Positions 8,063 to 16,519 of a DNA stretch of 20,408 nucleotides are shown here, piece after piece; positions within the stretch are counted from its first letter, which is position 1, and each line of letters begins with the position of its first letter. The stretch spans positions 1 through 20,408 of the forward strand of contig JAPPBZ010000179.1 in the NCBI GenBank assembly GCA_026702635.1. Direction: 5' to 3'. This DNA is from Bacteroidota bacterium. GTDB lineage: Bacteria > Bacteroidota > Rhodothermia > Rhodothermales > Bin80. A model generated the notes under the pieces. That model was not told the DNA's origin and ran no database searches. It was given only the letters and a program-made list of their open reading frames with translations. Made by a program: the position numbers and the translations under genes.

Positions 8063-8500
8063 ATGATTCAGCAAAAACCCGGCCACTCATTCGAGTCTCT
8101 CAAGATTGGCGATTCGTATGACTTCCATCGCTTCATTAGTGAGGACGATGTCCTGACATTCGCCCAGATCACTGGAGACGACAATCCTCTCCATGTGGAT
8201 GCTGAATATGCCAAAAACACCCGTTTTGGAGATCGTATTGTCCATGGCATATTCCTTCTGGGGCTCATCTCGAAGGTTCTTGGACGGGACTTTCCCGGCC
8301 CCGGTAGTGTGGCAGTATCTATTTCATGTCGGTTTCTGCGTCCTGTACGTGTCAACTCGGAAGTGCGTGTTTCGGTCAAGATTATTGAAAAATTAGAGCA
8401 GCGGCGCTATGCGAAGGTGGAAACCTTCGTATTCACTGATGCCAATAAAAAAGCTTTAGTTGGAGAAGCGACCATTATACCTCCGACGGATCCGGAATGA
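8063..8500 (+). CDS. MaoC-like (R)-specific enoyl-CoA hydratase family protein
   Basis: A 145-residue hot-dog-fold protein. The hydratase-2 motif is present as ITGDDNPLHVD, with the expected catalytic Asp39 and His44, followed by the conserved RIVHGIFLLGLIS helix and PGSVAVSISCRFLRPVRVNSEV. Such small single-domain proteins hydrate trans-2-enoyl-CoA to (R)-3-hydroxyacyl-CoA, or act on acyl-ACP or other acyl thioesters in the cytoplasm. The true substrate is not visible. The frame extends upstream to 7994, but the extra 23 residues do not resemble the family, and the ATG at 8063 gives a standard start (MIQQKPGHSFESLKIGD). It is divergent from UPF0104 with about 90 bases between them, and its last 26 bases overlap the 3' end of recF on the other strand. 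Confidence 0.88.
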   Translation: MIQQKPGHSFESLKIGDSYDFHRFISEDDVLTFAQITGDDNPLHVDAEYAKNTRFGDRIVHGIFLLGLISKVLGRDFPGPGSVAVSISCRFLRPVRVNSEVRVSVKIIEKLEQRRYAKVETFVFTDANKKALVGEATIIPPTDPE

Positions 8501-9620
8501 TTTCTCCGTGAAGAACTTGGATGCATTGGTTAGAAGCTCCCTTTTGCGCAATCCGGGAGCGTATTCTATCGGCATCTGCAACGGTTACGATGCTCTGTCC
8601 CGTAGGCGCGTCCTGCAGCCAATCTAAAATCACGTCGGTCCGCTCCTGGTCCAGAGAATCAAATACGTCATCAAGTAACAGTATTGGCTTTTCTTCCAAC
8701 CGGGAGTCCAGATAATAGTACTGCGCCAACTTGAGTGCAATAGCAAACGAACGGTGTTGTCCGGTTGAAGCAAAGCGCCGCACCAGCTGCCCATTCAGCT
8801 TAAAAACTAGTTCGTCGCGGTGAGGGCCAACGGTTGTTCGCCCCAGTTCTCTGTCACGACTGGCCGCTTCCCCAAGCGCAGATATAAGTGCCTTCTCCGC
8901 CTCTTCAGCAGACGAATGTTTCTCTTCTGGAATGGGGCCCTGATAAGTAATCGCCGGTTCTTCTATCGCCTCTCCGAGCTGTTGCCATGCACGTTTAAGT
9001 TCTTCGCTGAACTTTTGAAGAAAGGCGGCACGCAGGGCGACAATTCGTCCTCCGATCCTGGCCAGAACGGCATTGAGCGGTTTAATCATGTCCATGTCCA
9101 ACGGATTCATACGATTGCGGACCAAGTATTCATTGCGCTGTCTCAGAGCACGACGGTATCCGATGAGATCTTCCAGATGAGCCGGTCTCGCCTGACTAAG
9201 CATGCTGTTCAGAAATTTTCGACGCTCCTCCGGCCCGCCATACGTCAGGTTCTGATCACTGGGTGCAAATAGAACGATCGGAACAACCCCAACAATATCC
9301 GCTAGTCGATCAAGTGGAGCACCGTTGATAAACATTCGCTTCCCTTGTCGTACAGCAAATGCAATCCGTATTTCCACTTCCCGCCGCAGGGACCCCTCAA
9401 ATTTGCCCTCGACCTCAAAAAATGGTTGGCTACGCTGAAGCACGTAGCGATCTACACTAGTTAGAAAACTCTTGGAAAGACAGAGGTAGTGAATCGCCTC
9501 CAGGATATTGGTCTTGCCGGCGCCGTTTGGTCCGTACAGCAGGTTTATCCCAGGCGCCAATGTCAACGTCGTGTCAGCATGCGCCCGCATACCTCGAAGA
9601 CAGAGTGAGCGCAGGATCAT
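8475..9620 (-). CDS. recF: DNA replication and repair protein RecF
   Basis: A 381-residue SMC-like ATPase that loads RecA at single-strand gaps together with RecO and RecR. It has a Walker A GPNGAGKT at 30-37 and the RecF-type LFAPSDQNLTYGGPEERRKFLN region near 117-137. The ABC signature STGQHRSFAIALKLA is near 283-297, and Walker B with D-loop is ILLLDDVFDSLD near 310-322. Length is normal. In many bacteria recF sits with dnaA and dnaN; here those are absent and the gene is flanked by maoC (convergent, overlapping 26 bases) and murQ (divergent). The ATG at 9618-9620 begins the canonical MILRSLCLRGMR. No strong promoter was recognised in the 104-base divergent gap. Confidence 0.97.
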   Translation of the reverse strand: MILRSLCLRGMRAHADTTLTLAPGINLLYGPNGAGKTNILEAIHYLCLSKSFLTSVDRYVLQRSQPFFEVEGKFEGSLRREVEIRIAFAVRQGKRMFINGAPLDRLADIVGVVPIVLFAPSDQNLTYGGPEERRKFLNSMLSQARPAHLEDLIGYRRALRQRNEYLVRNRMNPLDMDMIKPLNAVLARIGGRIVALRAAFLQKFSEELKRAWQQLGEAIEEPAITYQGPIPEEKHSSAEEAEKALISALGEAASRDRELGRTTVGPHRDELVFKLNGQLVRRFASTGQHRSFAIALKLAQYYYLDSRLEEKPILLLDDVFDSLDQERTDVILDWLQDAPTGQSIVTVADADRIRSRIAQKGASNQCIQVLHGEIIPDPSEV

Positions 9621-9724
9621 TGCATCAGGTATATAATTCCCTTACGCAATCTTGGTATATTCGTTCGCATGTTGGTTCATTTACACGACCAAAGCGTATA
9701 CCAGCCTTTTACTCCCATCCATCA

Positions 9725-10639
9725 ATGACGGCACCTCCGCCTCTGTTCGAAGAGCTTCAAAGCCTAGTTACCGAACAGCGCAATCCGCGCTCAATGAATA
9801 TTGACAACGCATCCGTAGAGGAAATCCTCACGATTATCAATACGGAGGACCATCTTGTCCCCCAAGCCGTGAAGGAACAACTCCCCTATATTGCAAAAGC
9901 GGTGGAAATTGTAACGAGCGCACTGGAAGGCGGTGGACGCCTGATATATATTGGCGCAGGCACCAGTGGGCGTCTCGGAATTCTGGATGCATCCGAATGC
10001 CCCCCTACGTTTGGGTCTTCTCCCGAAGATATTCAGGGGATTATTGCCGGCGGAAAGGAAGCTGTTTTCCGATCACAGGAGGGTGCCGAAGATGTAGCCT
10101 CCGATGGCGCAGAGGCCCTTCGCGAAAGAGGATTACAGGCAAATGATGTGGTTTGTGGTATCGCGGCGAGCCGACGTACTCCTTTTGTGATAGGAGCAAT
10201 GGAAAAAAAAAAAAAAACGGGATGCAAGACGCTCTTCATCACCTGCCACCCCCGTTCCACATTTGCTCTGGATGTGGATGTAGCTATTTGCGTCGTTGTA
10301 GGCCCGGAAGTCATCATGGGATCAACTCGTATGAAAAGCGGAACCGCTCAGAAACTGGTCCTGAACATGATCACAACCGCTTCTATGATTCGTCTAGGGA
10401 AAGTCTATCAGAATATGATGGTCGACCTGCAGATGACCGCTGAAAAGCTGACCCAAAGATCCCGTCGCACGGTCATGACCGTTACCGGACTGAACTATGA
10501 GGAGGCAACGAAAGCACTTAAAGCCGCCGACGGCCATGTGAAAACAGCTCTGGTCATGATTCTCGGTGATGTTTCAAAAGAGGAGGCCTTGGAAAGATTA
10601 GAAAAATCGAATGGATTTGTGCGAGGTGCTCTGGAGTAG
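9725..10639 (+). CDS. murQ: N-acetylmuramic acid 6-phosphate etherase MurQ
   Basis: A 304-residue cytoplasmic SIS-domain enzyme that cleaves the lactyl ether of MurNAc-6-phosphate to give GlcNAc-6-phosphate and D-lactate, in recycling of cell-wall sugars. The SIS phosphosugar loop GAGTSGRLG is at 77-85, DASECPPTFG follows with the catalytic Glu near 91, and the family hallmark GSTRMKSGTAQKLVLNM is present, as is GKVYQNMMVDLQ. The ATG at 9725 is chosen over the longer frame because the first 66 codons overlap recF and look non-coding; length then fits the family. Two oddities: residue 150 is Arg in ASRRTP where the family has Gly (SGRTP), and codons 160-165 contain a run of 15 A residues. It is followed 72 bases later by mfd. 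Confidence 0.95.
   Translation: MTAPPPLFEELQSLVTEQRNPRSMNIDNASVEEILTIINTEDHLVPQAVKEQLPYIAKAVEIVTSALEGGGRLIYIGAGTSGRLGILDASECPPTFGSSPEDIQGIIAGGKEAVFRSQEGAEDVASDGAEALRERGLQANDVVCGIAASRRTPFVIGAMEKKKKTGCKTLFITCHPRSTFALDVDVAICVVVGPEVIMGSTRMKSGTAQKLVLNMITTASMIRLGKVYQNMMVDLQMTAEKLTQRSRRTVMTVTGLNYEEATKALKAADGHVKTALVMILGDVSKEEALERLEKSNGFVRGALE
10203..10217 (+). repeat. A15 homopolymer inside murQ
   Basis: Fifteen consecutive A residues encode the end of a Glu codon, four Lys codons and the start of a Thr codon (MEKKKKTG). The full-length MurQ frame requires 15. Loss of one A would lead to a stop at 10281-10283 after about 21 altered residues; gain of one would lead to a stop near 10443. Either product lacks the GSTRMKSGTAQ active-site segment. 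Such tracts are prone to polymerase slippage. Confidence 0.85.
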
Positions 10640-10675
10640 CCTTTATTGAATCCAAAAATCGTTTGAGCGGCGCAA

Positions 10676-10691
10676 TGTTTCACGTGAAACA
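10676..10691. other. parS: parS centromere-like site 1 (ParB binding site)
   Basis: The 16 bases TGTTTCACGTGAAACA form a perfect palindrome identical to the chromosomal parS consensus (TGTTNCACGTGAAACA) bound by ParB/Spo0J. It lies in the 72-base gap between murQ and mfd, about 20 bases before the mfd start codon. Such sites cluster near replication origins. Confidence 0.9.
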
Positions 10692-10711
10692 CTAGAAAGT
10701 TCGCTTTTGGT

Positions 10712-13700
10712 TTGGCTGATAATCCGTTACAACGACTGTCCTCCCGATTCTCTCGGGTTCCTTCTTTTCAGGCGTTTTACGCATGGTGTACGCAAGCCAG
10801 AAGAGCACAGGTGTGTCTCTTGCGGGACGCACCTGGGTCATTGCCTGCATTTTTGCTCCAGCACGCCTGGAAATCTGGACGCTCTCTGGTTTGCATTCTG
10901 CCAGAATCAGAAGATGCACGCCTGTTGCATGGCGATTTGACGGAACTAGGCCTTTCAAGCCTCTTGTTTCCCCCGTTCGGATCCACACCGTACGATGACG
11001 AGCAGGTTGAGGATTCGGCTCCCATGGTCCGGCGGCATGATGTGCTGCAACAGCTTGATATGCACGAGCAGACTGTGGCGGTTGCCGGCCTACAGGCGGT
11101 TCTAGAGCGGATGCCTGCACCGGAAAAAACGCTGGCGCAGTCCATTACCGTGCGCGTACGGGACCGTACCCCACCAGATCATCTCGTCGACCTACTTGCT
11201 GATAAAGGGTTTATCCCTGTCTCTTTCGTGCAGGAAGCCGGTGAATTTGCATGGCGGGGCGGAATTGTGGATGTATTCCCGTTTTCCGGTGGACTGCCAC
11301 TGCGTCTCGAGTTCTTCGGCAATGAGCTTGAGTCAATCCGGGAATTCGATGCCGTCAGTCAACGGTCTATCAGCCGCCTGAGTAGCGCCCGGCTGGTCCC
11401 CCAACCGATCCATGCCTCCAAGGGGGCTCCCTGGGTTTCTCTGCTGGATTCAATCACCGATGATACCCTCCTGGTTCTATTTGAAGAACCCCGACTGAAG
11501 GAAATCGCCGATGCCGTCTGGCAGGATATTCACAAGCGATACAAATCAAAAGCTCAATCCGGGGCGGAATGTCCGGTTCCAGAATCACGATATCTAACAC
11601 CGGATGTATTCACTCGCGGCTATGCATCAAAGACCCAGATTCATGTTCACGCATCGGATTCGAGTCCTGAAACCGTGATTCAGGTCGGTGCTCGTCCGCA
11701 GCCCTCCTTTGGTGGCCATATGGATCTTGTCCGCTCGGACTTAACAGAGCCTAGCCGGAAGCACACCTACATCATCTGTGATAGCTCCGCCCAGCAAAAG
11801 CGTTTAGAATCGCTCTTGGACGAGTTGCAGGATTCTGACAAATTGACCTTCGTGGTCGCATCTCTTCATCGCGGATTTTCGCTACCAGACATTGGCCTTG
11901 CAGTCTACACCGATCACGAAATATTCGGCCGGTATTTTCGTCCGCGCACTCGAAAAGCCTCCCGTACGGGCGGGCTTCGCCTCCAGGAACTGCAAAATCT
12001 TAAACCTGGGGACTTTGTTGTGCACAAGGAATTTGGAATCGGTAAGTTCGCGGGGCTTAAAGTGATCACGGTCAAAGGGCGCAGCCAAGAGGCCGTGCGG
12101 CTCATTTACGCGCGTGACGATGTCGTATTCGTGAATGTGAACGCTCTGCACAAGCTCAGCAAATATGCGGGAAAAGACGGCCAGGTCCCTTCACTGACCC
12201 GATTAGGATCAGGACAATGGGAACGCACCAAACGCAGGGCAAAAAAGCGGATTAAGGATATTGCACGGAGATTGATCAACCTCTATGCCCAGCGCAAATC
12301 TTCCGAGGGGTATACTTTTTCGCCGGATTCGATTTGGCAAAAAGAGCTGGAAGCTTCTTTTCCGTGGCAGGATACACCCGATCAGTATGAAGCATCGGAG
12401 GCGGTCAAACGTGACATGGAATCTGCGACCCCGATGGATCGCCTGGTTTGTGGGGATGTTGGCTTTGGAAAGACGGAGGTAGCGGTTCGGGCTGCGTTTA
12501 AAGCCGTTCAGGATGGGAAACAGGTTGCATTGCTTGTCCCCACGACAGTTCTGGCTCGGCAGCACTACCTCACGTTTCGTAAACGCCTGGAGCAGTTTCC
12601 CGTACGGGTCGAAGTGCTCTCACGCCGTGTCAAGGGTGCAGCCGCCCGAAAACTGCTTGCTGATGTGAGCCAGGGAAAAGTAGATGTTCTTGTTGGCACC
12701 CATCGACTGGTTTCCAAGGATGTCTCCTTTTCAAATCTGGGGCTTCTGATCATAGACGAGGAGCAGCGGTTCGGGGTTCGAATCAAGGAGAAGCTGCGCG
12801 AACTGCGCGTCAATGTGGATACGCTGACCTTGACCGCGACTCCAATCCCCCGTACGCTGCAATTTTCTCTCATCGGTGCGCGTGACCTTTCTATCATCAA
12901 TACTGCACCACCAAACCGGCAACCCATCCACACGCAAATTCATTCCTCCGACTGGGCACTGATCAGTGATGCGATTCTTTATGAAGTTAACCGCGGAGGG
13001 CAGGTCTTCTTTATTCACAACCGTGTGGCTTCCATTGGAGACAAGCTGATCAAGCTGCAGGATCTTGTCCCTGGTGTCCGCTTTCGCATTGGTCACGGTC
13101 AAATGCCCGGCGCGGAGCTTGAGCAGGTTATGACCGACTTTGTTGATCACAAGTTTGATGTCCTGTTATGCACTTCCATCGTGGAGAATGGGCTTGATAT
13201 CGCAAATGCCAACACCATTATTGTTGATCGGGCACACTTATTTGGCCTGGCAGAGATTCATCAGTTGCGTGGGCGGGTCGGTCGAAGTGATCGCAAAGCA
13301 TTTTGTTATCTGCTGGTCCCTTCCATTCATGCTCTGAGCCGGGATGCTCGCCAGCGCCTGCAGGCCGTTGAGCAATTCAGTGACCTTGGGAGTGGATTCC
13401 ATCTTGCCATGAGGGATCTGGATATCCGGGGCGCAGGAAACATTCTCGGTGGGGAGCAAAGCGGTTTTATTGCAGACCTTGGGCTCAGTACGTATTACCA
13501 GATGCTGGATGAGGCTGTTAGAGAGCTGCGCAATGAGGACTTTTCCGAACTCTTCAAGGATGTTGACCTCCCGCTGCCGGAAGATACCCTTGTCGATCTT
13601 GAGGTGAATGCCTCCCTTCCCAAACCCTATGTGTCCAATGACCTCGAACGCCTGGCCCTCTATCGCAGGATTGGAGAAGCTACAGAACAATCTGCACTTG

Positions 13701-14086
13701 ACGAATTAGAAGCGGAGCTCCGTGACCGGTTTGGCCCACTTCCGGCCCCGGCTTCTCAACTATTCTTGGGAGCTCGCATGCGGCTGATTGGGCAATCCCT
13801 GCGTCTTCCCCGGATATCATACCGAAACCAGCGGCTATTTTTGTGCTTGCCGGACAGCTACGAGGATCAACATTTCTACCTGGAACAGTTTGATTCATTT
13901 TTAGGAGCGCTCGACGCGCTCTCGAATCAGTACGTTCTCAAAGAATCAAAGGCGGGTAAGATGCGCGCTATTGTGCAGGATGTTCCGTCGGTGGAAGCGG
14001 CTTATGAGATTCTTTGCCAGATGGCAGCGGAGCAGACCTCACCTGAACCAGAAACCGGGAAGAACCCGACACCGGTATCTGTTTGA
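10712..14086 (+). CDS. mfd: Transcription-repair coupling factor Mfd
   Basis: A 1124-residue ATP-dependent DNA translocase that removes stalled RNA polymerase and recruits UvrA. Domains in order: a degenerate UvrB-like N-terminal region (about 20-340); a CarD-like RNA-polymerase interaction domain starting near 430 (GDFVVHKEFGIGKFAG); helicase lobe 1 with Walker A GDVGFGKTE near 580 and DEEQRFG near 682; TATPIPRT near 708; helicase lobe 2 with LRGRVGRSD near 850; and a C-terminal regulatory TRCF domain (about 980-1085). Length is close to the E. coli protein. The only sensible start is TTG at 10712 (LADNPLQRLSSRFS), as an in-frame stop lies at 10685-10687 inside parS and no ATG or GTG occurs near the N-terminus. 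It may be cotranscribed with murQ. Its 3' end overlaps rsmG on the opposite strand by 119 bases. Confidence 0.97.
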   Translation: MADNPLQRLSSRFSRVPSFQAFYAWCTQARRAQVCLLRDAPGSLPAFLLQHAWKSGRSLVCILPESEDARLLHGDLTELGLSSLLFPPFGSTPYDDEQVEDSAPMVRRHDVLQQLDMHEQTVAVAGLQAVLERMPAPEKTLAQSITVRVRDRTPPDHLVDLLADKGFIPVSFVQEAGEFAWRGGIVDVFPFSGGLPLRLEFFGNELESIREFDAVSQRSISRLSSARLVPQPIHASKGAPWVSLLDSITDDTLLVLFEEPRLKEIADAVWQDIHKRYKSKAQSGAECPVPESRYLTPDVFTRGYASKTQIHVHASDSSPETVIQVGARPQPSFGGHMDLVRSDLTEPSRKHTYIICDSSAQQKRLESLLDELQDSDKLTFVVASLHRGFSLPDIGLAVYTDHEIFGRYFRPRTRKASRTGGLRLQELQNLKPGDFVVHKEFGIGKFAGLKVITVKGRSQEAVRLIYARDDVVFVNVNALHKLSKYAGKDGQVPSLTRLGSGQWERTKRRAKKRIKDIARRLINLYAQRKSSEGYTFSPDSIWQKELEASFPWQDTPDQYEASEAVKRDMESATPMDRLVCGDVGFGKTEVAVRAAFKAVQDGKQVALLVPTTVLARQHYLTFRKRLEQFPVRVEVLSRRVKGAAARKLLADVSQGKVDVLVGTHRLVSKDVSFSNLGLLIIDEEQRFGVRIKEKLRELRVNVDTLTLTATPIPRTLQFSLIGARDLSIINTAPPNRQPIHTQIHSSDWALISDAILYEVNRGGQVFFIHNRVASIGDKLIKLQDLVPGVRFRIGHGQMPGAELEQVMTDFVDHKFDVLLCTSIVENGLDIANANTIIVDRAHLFGLAEIHQLRGRVGRSDRKAFCYLLVPSIHALSRDARQRLQAVEQFSDLGSGFHLAMRDLDIRGAGNILGGEQSGFIADLGLSTYYQMLDEAVRELRNEDFSELFKDVDLPLPEDTLVDLEVNASLPKPYVSNDLERLALYRRIGEATEQSALDELEAELRDRFGPLPAPASQLFLGARMRLIGQSLRLPRISYRNQRLFLCLPDSYEDQHFYLEQFDSFLGALDALSNQYVLKESKAGKMRAIVQDVPSVEAAYEILCQMAAEQTSPEPETGKNPTPVSV

Positions 14087-14624
14087 TTTGAATCGCCGGG
14101 AAACCCGTTACCAGTTCCCTTTGCTCAGCTCTCAAGTCACCCCCTTTGAGACAATAGAGGACTCCTTCCGATGTCGCAACACGCGTGTGCCACTGCCACA
14201 GGGTGCGAAGTGGGGCGGTCGCTCGTGACACGCTGCATTGGATCTCAAAGGGAAACTCCTCTGCCCGGCCATGCCACGGATATAAATTCGGCAGATCCAG
14301 CTCCCGCTTGAATGCTTTGACCGCGTGAATTTTTTTCTGAGCCGCATCAACTGCATACACCTTCACATCTGGAAGCATGACCGCCATGGGGATCGCGGGC
14401 AACCCTGCCCCCGTGCCCCAGTCTGCTAGCGAAGATCCCGCGGCAAATGGCTGCTCTACAAAGGCCAGACACTCCTGAATATGTTCAATAAATCCTTCTG
14501 CTGTCGTGCGCCTCGAGAGCAAGTTCAACCGCTTGTTGTAGCTCTGCAGGAGATTGGCGTAGGCTCGAAGCTTTTCCCGCTGCCAAGGTCGGATTGGTAG
14601 CGGGAAATGTTTCACGTGAAACAT
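13968..14624 (-). CDS. rsmG: 16S rRNA (guanine527-N7)-methyltransferase RsmG (GidB)
   Basis: A 218-residue SAM-dependent enzyme that methylates N7 of G527 in 16S rRNA, the streptomycin-region base. SAM-binding motif I reads LADWGTGAGLPAIPMAV near 66-82, the acidic VYAVDAAQKKIHAVK follows, and SRATAP near 134-139 is the family motif. The N-terminus MFHVKHFP is characteristic because it is encoded by a parS site. The usual core ends at about SRFLVQV; some 25 further residues rich in Pro, Ser and Lys follow, and this tail lies in the stretch antisense to the end of mfd. It is the last gene of the rpmH operon, 19 bases after mnmG. Confidence 0.95.
   Translation of the reverse strand: MFHVKHFPLPIRPWQREKLRAYANLLQSYNKRLNLLSRRTTAEGFIEHIQECLAFVEQPFAAGSSLADWGTGAGLPAIPMAVMLPDVKVYAVDAAQKKIHAVKAFKRELDLPNLYPWHGRAEEFPFEIQCSVSRATAPLRTLWQWHTRVATSEGVLYCLKGGDLRAEQRELVTGFPAIQIKQIPVSGSSRFLVQVRSAPLPSGKESHKPLPPTEHPAQ
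14608..14623. other. parS: parS centromere-like site 2, within rsmG start
   Basis: A second perfect copy of TGTTTCACGTGAAACA, extended to a 20-bp palindrome by AA and TT on its flanks. On the minus strand it encodes RsmG residues 1-6 (MFHVKH), an arrangement known from many bacteria. It lies about 3.9 kb from site 1. Confidence 0.93.
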
Positions 14625-14643
14625 TGTTTTTGTTTACTCTCTC

Positions 14644-16512
14644 TCAGCGCTCCAAGAGCACCATCAAAACGGCAATATCCGCTGGACTTACGCCGCTGAT
14701 TCTCGAAGCCTGTCCGAGCGTTTCGGGTTGGATTTTGCTTAATTTTTCTCGGGCTTCCATGGTAATATTATTGACTTCAGCAAAGTTGAAGCTTCGGGGA
14801 ATTTGTCGGCTCTCCATGGCAATCATCTTTTTTGCTTCTTCCTCCTGCCTTGCTACATATCCGGCATATTTGATCGAGATTTCCGCAAGTTGTTCGACCG
14901 GTTCCATTCCTGGAGCTGGGTCCACGATCTGACTGGCAATCCCGGCCGCCTCCAACAGATCCTTCAGGCCCACTTCTGGACGCCGTACGACCTGAATGGC
15001 CTTGATTGGCTCATTAATTGGAGTAGTTCCAGCTTCTTTCAAATAATAATTACATGCTTCAGGATGAATTGTATGCTCTGATAGCCTCGCAATAATCGCT
15101 TTTACCGCTTCCTGACGCACTCGCATTCGCTGATAGCGGGCTTCGGATACCAACCCGAGACGTTGTCCCAGAGGGGTGAGTCGCTCGTCTGCATTATCCT
15201 GACGAAGCAGCATACGATGTTCTGCCCTGGACGTGAACATTCGATATGGCTCCTCCGTCCCTTTGGCAATCAGGTCATCAATCAGGACCCCGATGTACGC
15301 CTCCGATCGGCGAAGAATCACCGGGCTTTCTGCGCCAAGCCTGCGGACCGCATTGATCCCTGCCATGAGCCCCTGCGCGGCCGCTTCCTCATACCCGGTC
15401 GTGCCGTTGATCTGTCCTGCAAAAAACAACCCGCGAACCCTCTTCGTCTCCAGGGAATACTGAAGCTGATGCGGCGGAAAATAGTCATACTCAATCGCAT
15501 ACCCTGGGCGCAGCATGTGGACATGCTGCAACCCTGGCACCTTGCGCAGGGCCTCTTCCTGGATTTCTTCCGGCAAACTCGTTGAAAATCCGTTTACATA
15601 CACCTCTGTTGTTCGTCGACCTTCCGGCTCCAGAAAAAGCTGGTGACGCTCCTTTGCGGCAAATCGATCAATCTTGTCTTCTATGGAAGGGCAGTATCTC
15701 GGACCCGCACCCTCGATCCGTCCCGCAAACATTGGGCTTTGCTCAAATCCCTTTCGCAGGACTGCATGCACCTCTGGATTGGTCCAGGTGAGATGACAGC
15801 TGAGTTGATCCTTGGCCAATTCATCGGTCATAAAGGAGAAGGGGCTTGGATTTTCATCTCCCGGCTGCTCTGTCGTTGCAGTGTAGTCAATCGTAGTTCC
15901 ATCTACACGTGGTGGTGTACCTGTCTTCAGCCGGCCACTTTCAAACCCTAATTCATGCAATTGGCTGGTCAGACCGGTGCTTTGCCGCTCCCCCATACGC
16001 CCACCCCCAAACTGACGCTCCCCAACATGGATCAAACCGTTCATGAACGTACCGTTTGTGAGGATCACGGCCCTCGCGCCATAGGTACGACCCAGTCGAG
16101 TCCGTACCCCACAAATCTGGCCATGGTCCACCTCAAGGGCCGTCACCATGTCGGCACGCATGTAGAGTCCCGGGATGTTTTCCAGGGCTTCTCGAACAAA
16201 GGTTGCATACTCAATCCGGTCTGATTGTGCACGGGGCCCCCATACCGCCGGCCCTTTCCTGCGATTCAGCATCCTGAACTGAATACCGGCCGCGTCTGCT
16301 GCAGAGCCCATGATGCCTCCCAGCGCATCAATCTCACGCACAATGTGCCCCTTGCCAATCCCGCCAATTGCTGGATTGCAGGACATCCGGCCAATCGCTT
16401 CTAGGCTCATAGTGATCAGAAGTGTACGAGCACCCATACGAGCGGTGGCTGCTGCCGCCTCTGTCCCTGCGTGCCCGCCACCAACCACGATAACGTCAAA
16501 GCTTAAGTCCAT
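14644..16512 (-). CDS. mnmG: tRNA uridine-5-carboxymethylaminomethyl modification enzyme MnmG (GidA)
   Basis: A 622-residue FAD enzyme that, with MnmE, installs the (carboxymethyl)aminomethyl group on wobble U34 of certain tRNAs. The FAD-binding loop VIVVGGGHAGTEAA is at 7-20. The family signatures GPRYCPSIEDKI (near 270) and AGQINGTTGYEEAAAQG (near 364-380) are intact, and the C-terminal helical domain that contacts MnmE ends VLMVLLER. The frame continues upstream to 16581, but those 23 codons lie inside mnmE; the ATG at 16510-16512 (MDLSFDVIVVGGG) gives the normal length. It starts 7 bases after the mnmE stop, and GGTAAG within the mnmE end is a possible ribosome-binding site. Confidence 0.97.
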   Translation of the reverse strand: MDLSFDVIVVGGGHAGTEAAAATARMGARTLLITMSLEAIGRMSCNPAIGGIGKGHIVREIDALGGIMGSAADAAGIQFRMLNRRKGPAVWGPRAQSDRIEYATFVREALENIPGLYMRADMVTALEVDHGQICGVRTRLGRTYGARAVILTNGTFMNGLIHVGERQFGGGRMGERQSTGLTSQLHELGFESGRLKTGTPPRVDGTTIDYTATTEQPGDENPSPFSFMTDELAKDQLSCHLTWTNPEVHAVLRKGFEQSPMFAGRIEGAGPRYCPSIEDKIDRFAAKERHQLFLEPEGRRTTEVYVNGFSTSLPEEIQEEALRKVPGLQHVHMLRPGYAIEYDYFPPHQLQYSLETKRVRGLFFAGQINGTTGYEEAAAQGLMAGINAVRRLGAESPVILRRSEAYIGVLIDDLIAKGTEEPYRMFTSRAEHRMLLRQDNADERLTPLGQRLGLVSEARYQRMRVRQEAVKAIIARLSEHTIHPEACNYYLKEAGTTPINEPIKAIQVVRRPEVGLKDLLEAAGIASQIVDPAPGMEPVEQLAEISIKYAGYVARQEEEAKKMIAMESRQIPRSFNFAEVNNITMEAREKLSKIQPETLGQASRISGVSPADIAVLMVLLER

Positions 16513-16519
16513 GTCTGTA

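Noticed and set aside
9632..9637. TATAAT upstream of murQ as a -10 box
   Set aside because: No acceptable -35 at 16-18 bases upstream and no extended -10 TG; not enough to call a promoter.
9527..9724. N-terminal extension of murQ into recF
   Set aside because: The extra 66 residues are antisense to the RecF N-terminus and resemble no part of MurQ.
10495..10692. Minus-strand frame starting MFHVKH like RsmG, opposite the end of murQ
   Set aside because: Any parS reads MFHVKH when in frame; the rest of the frame shows no methyltransferase motif and lies antisense to murQ.
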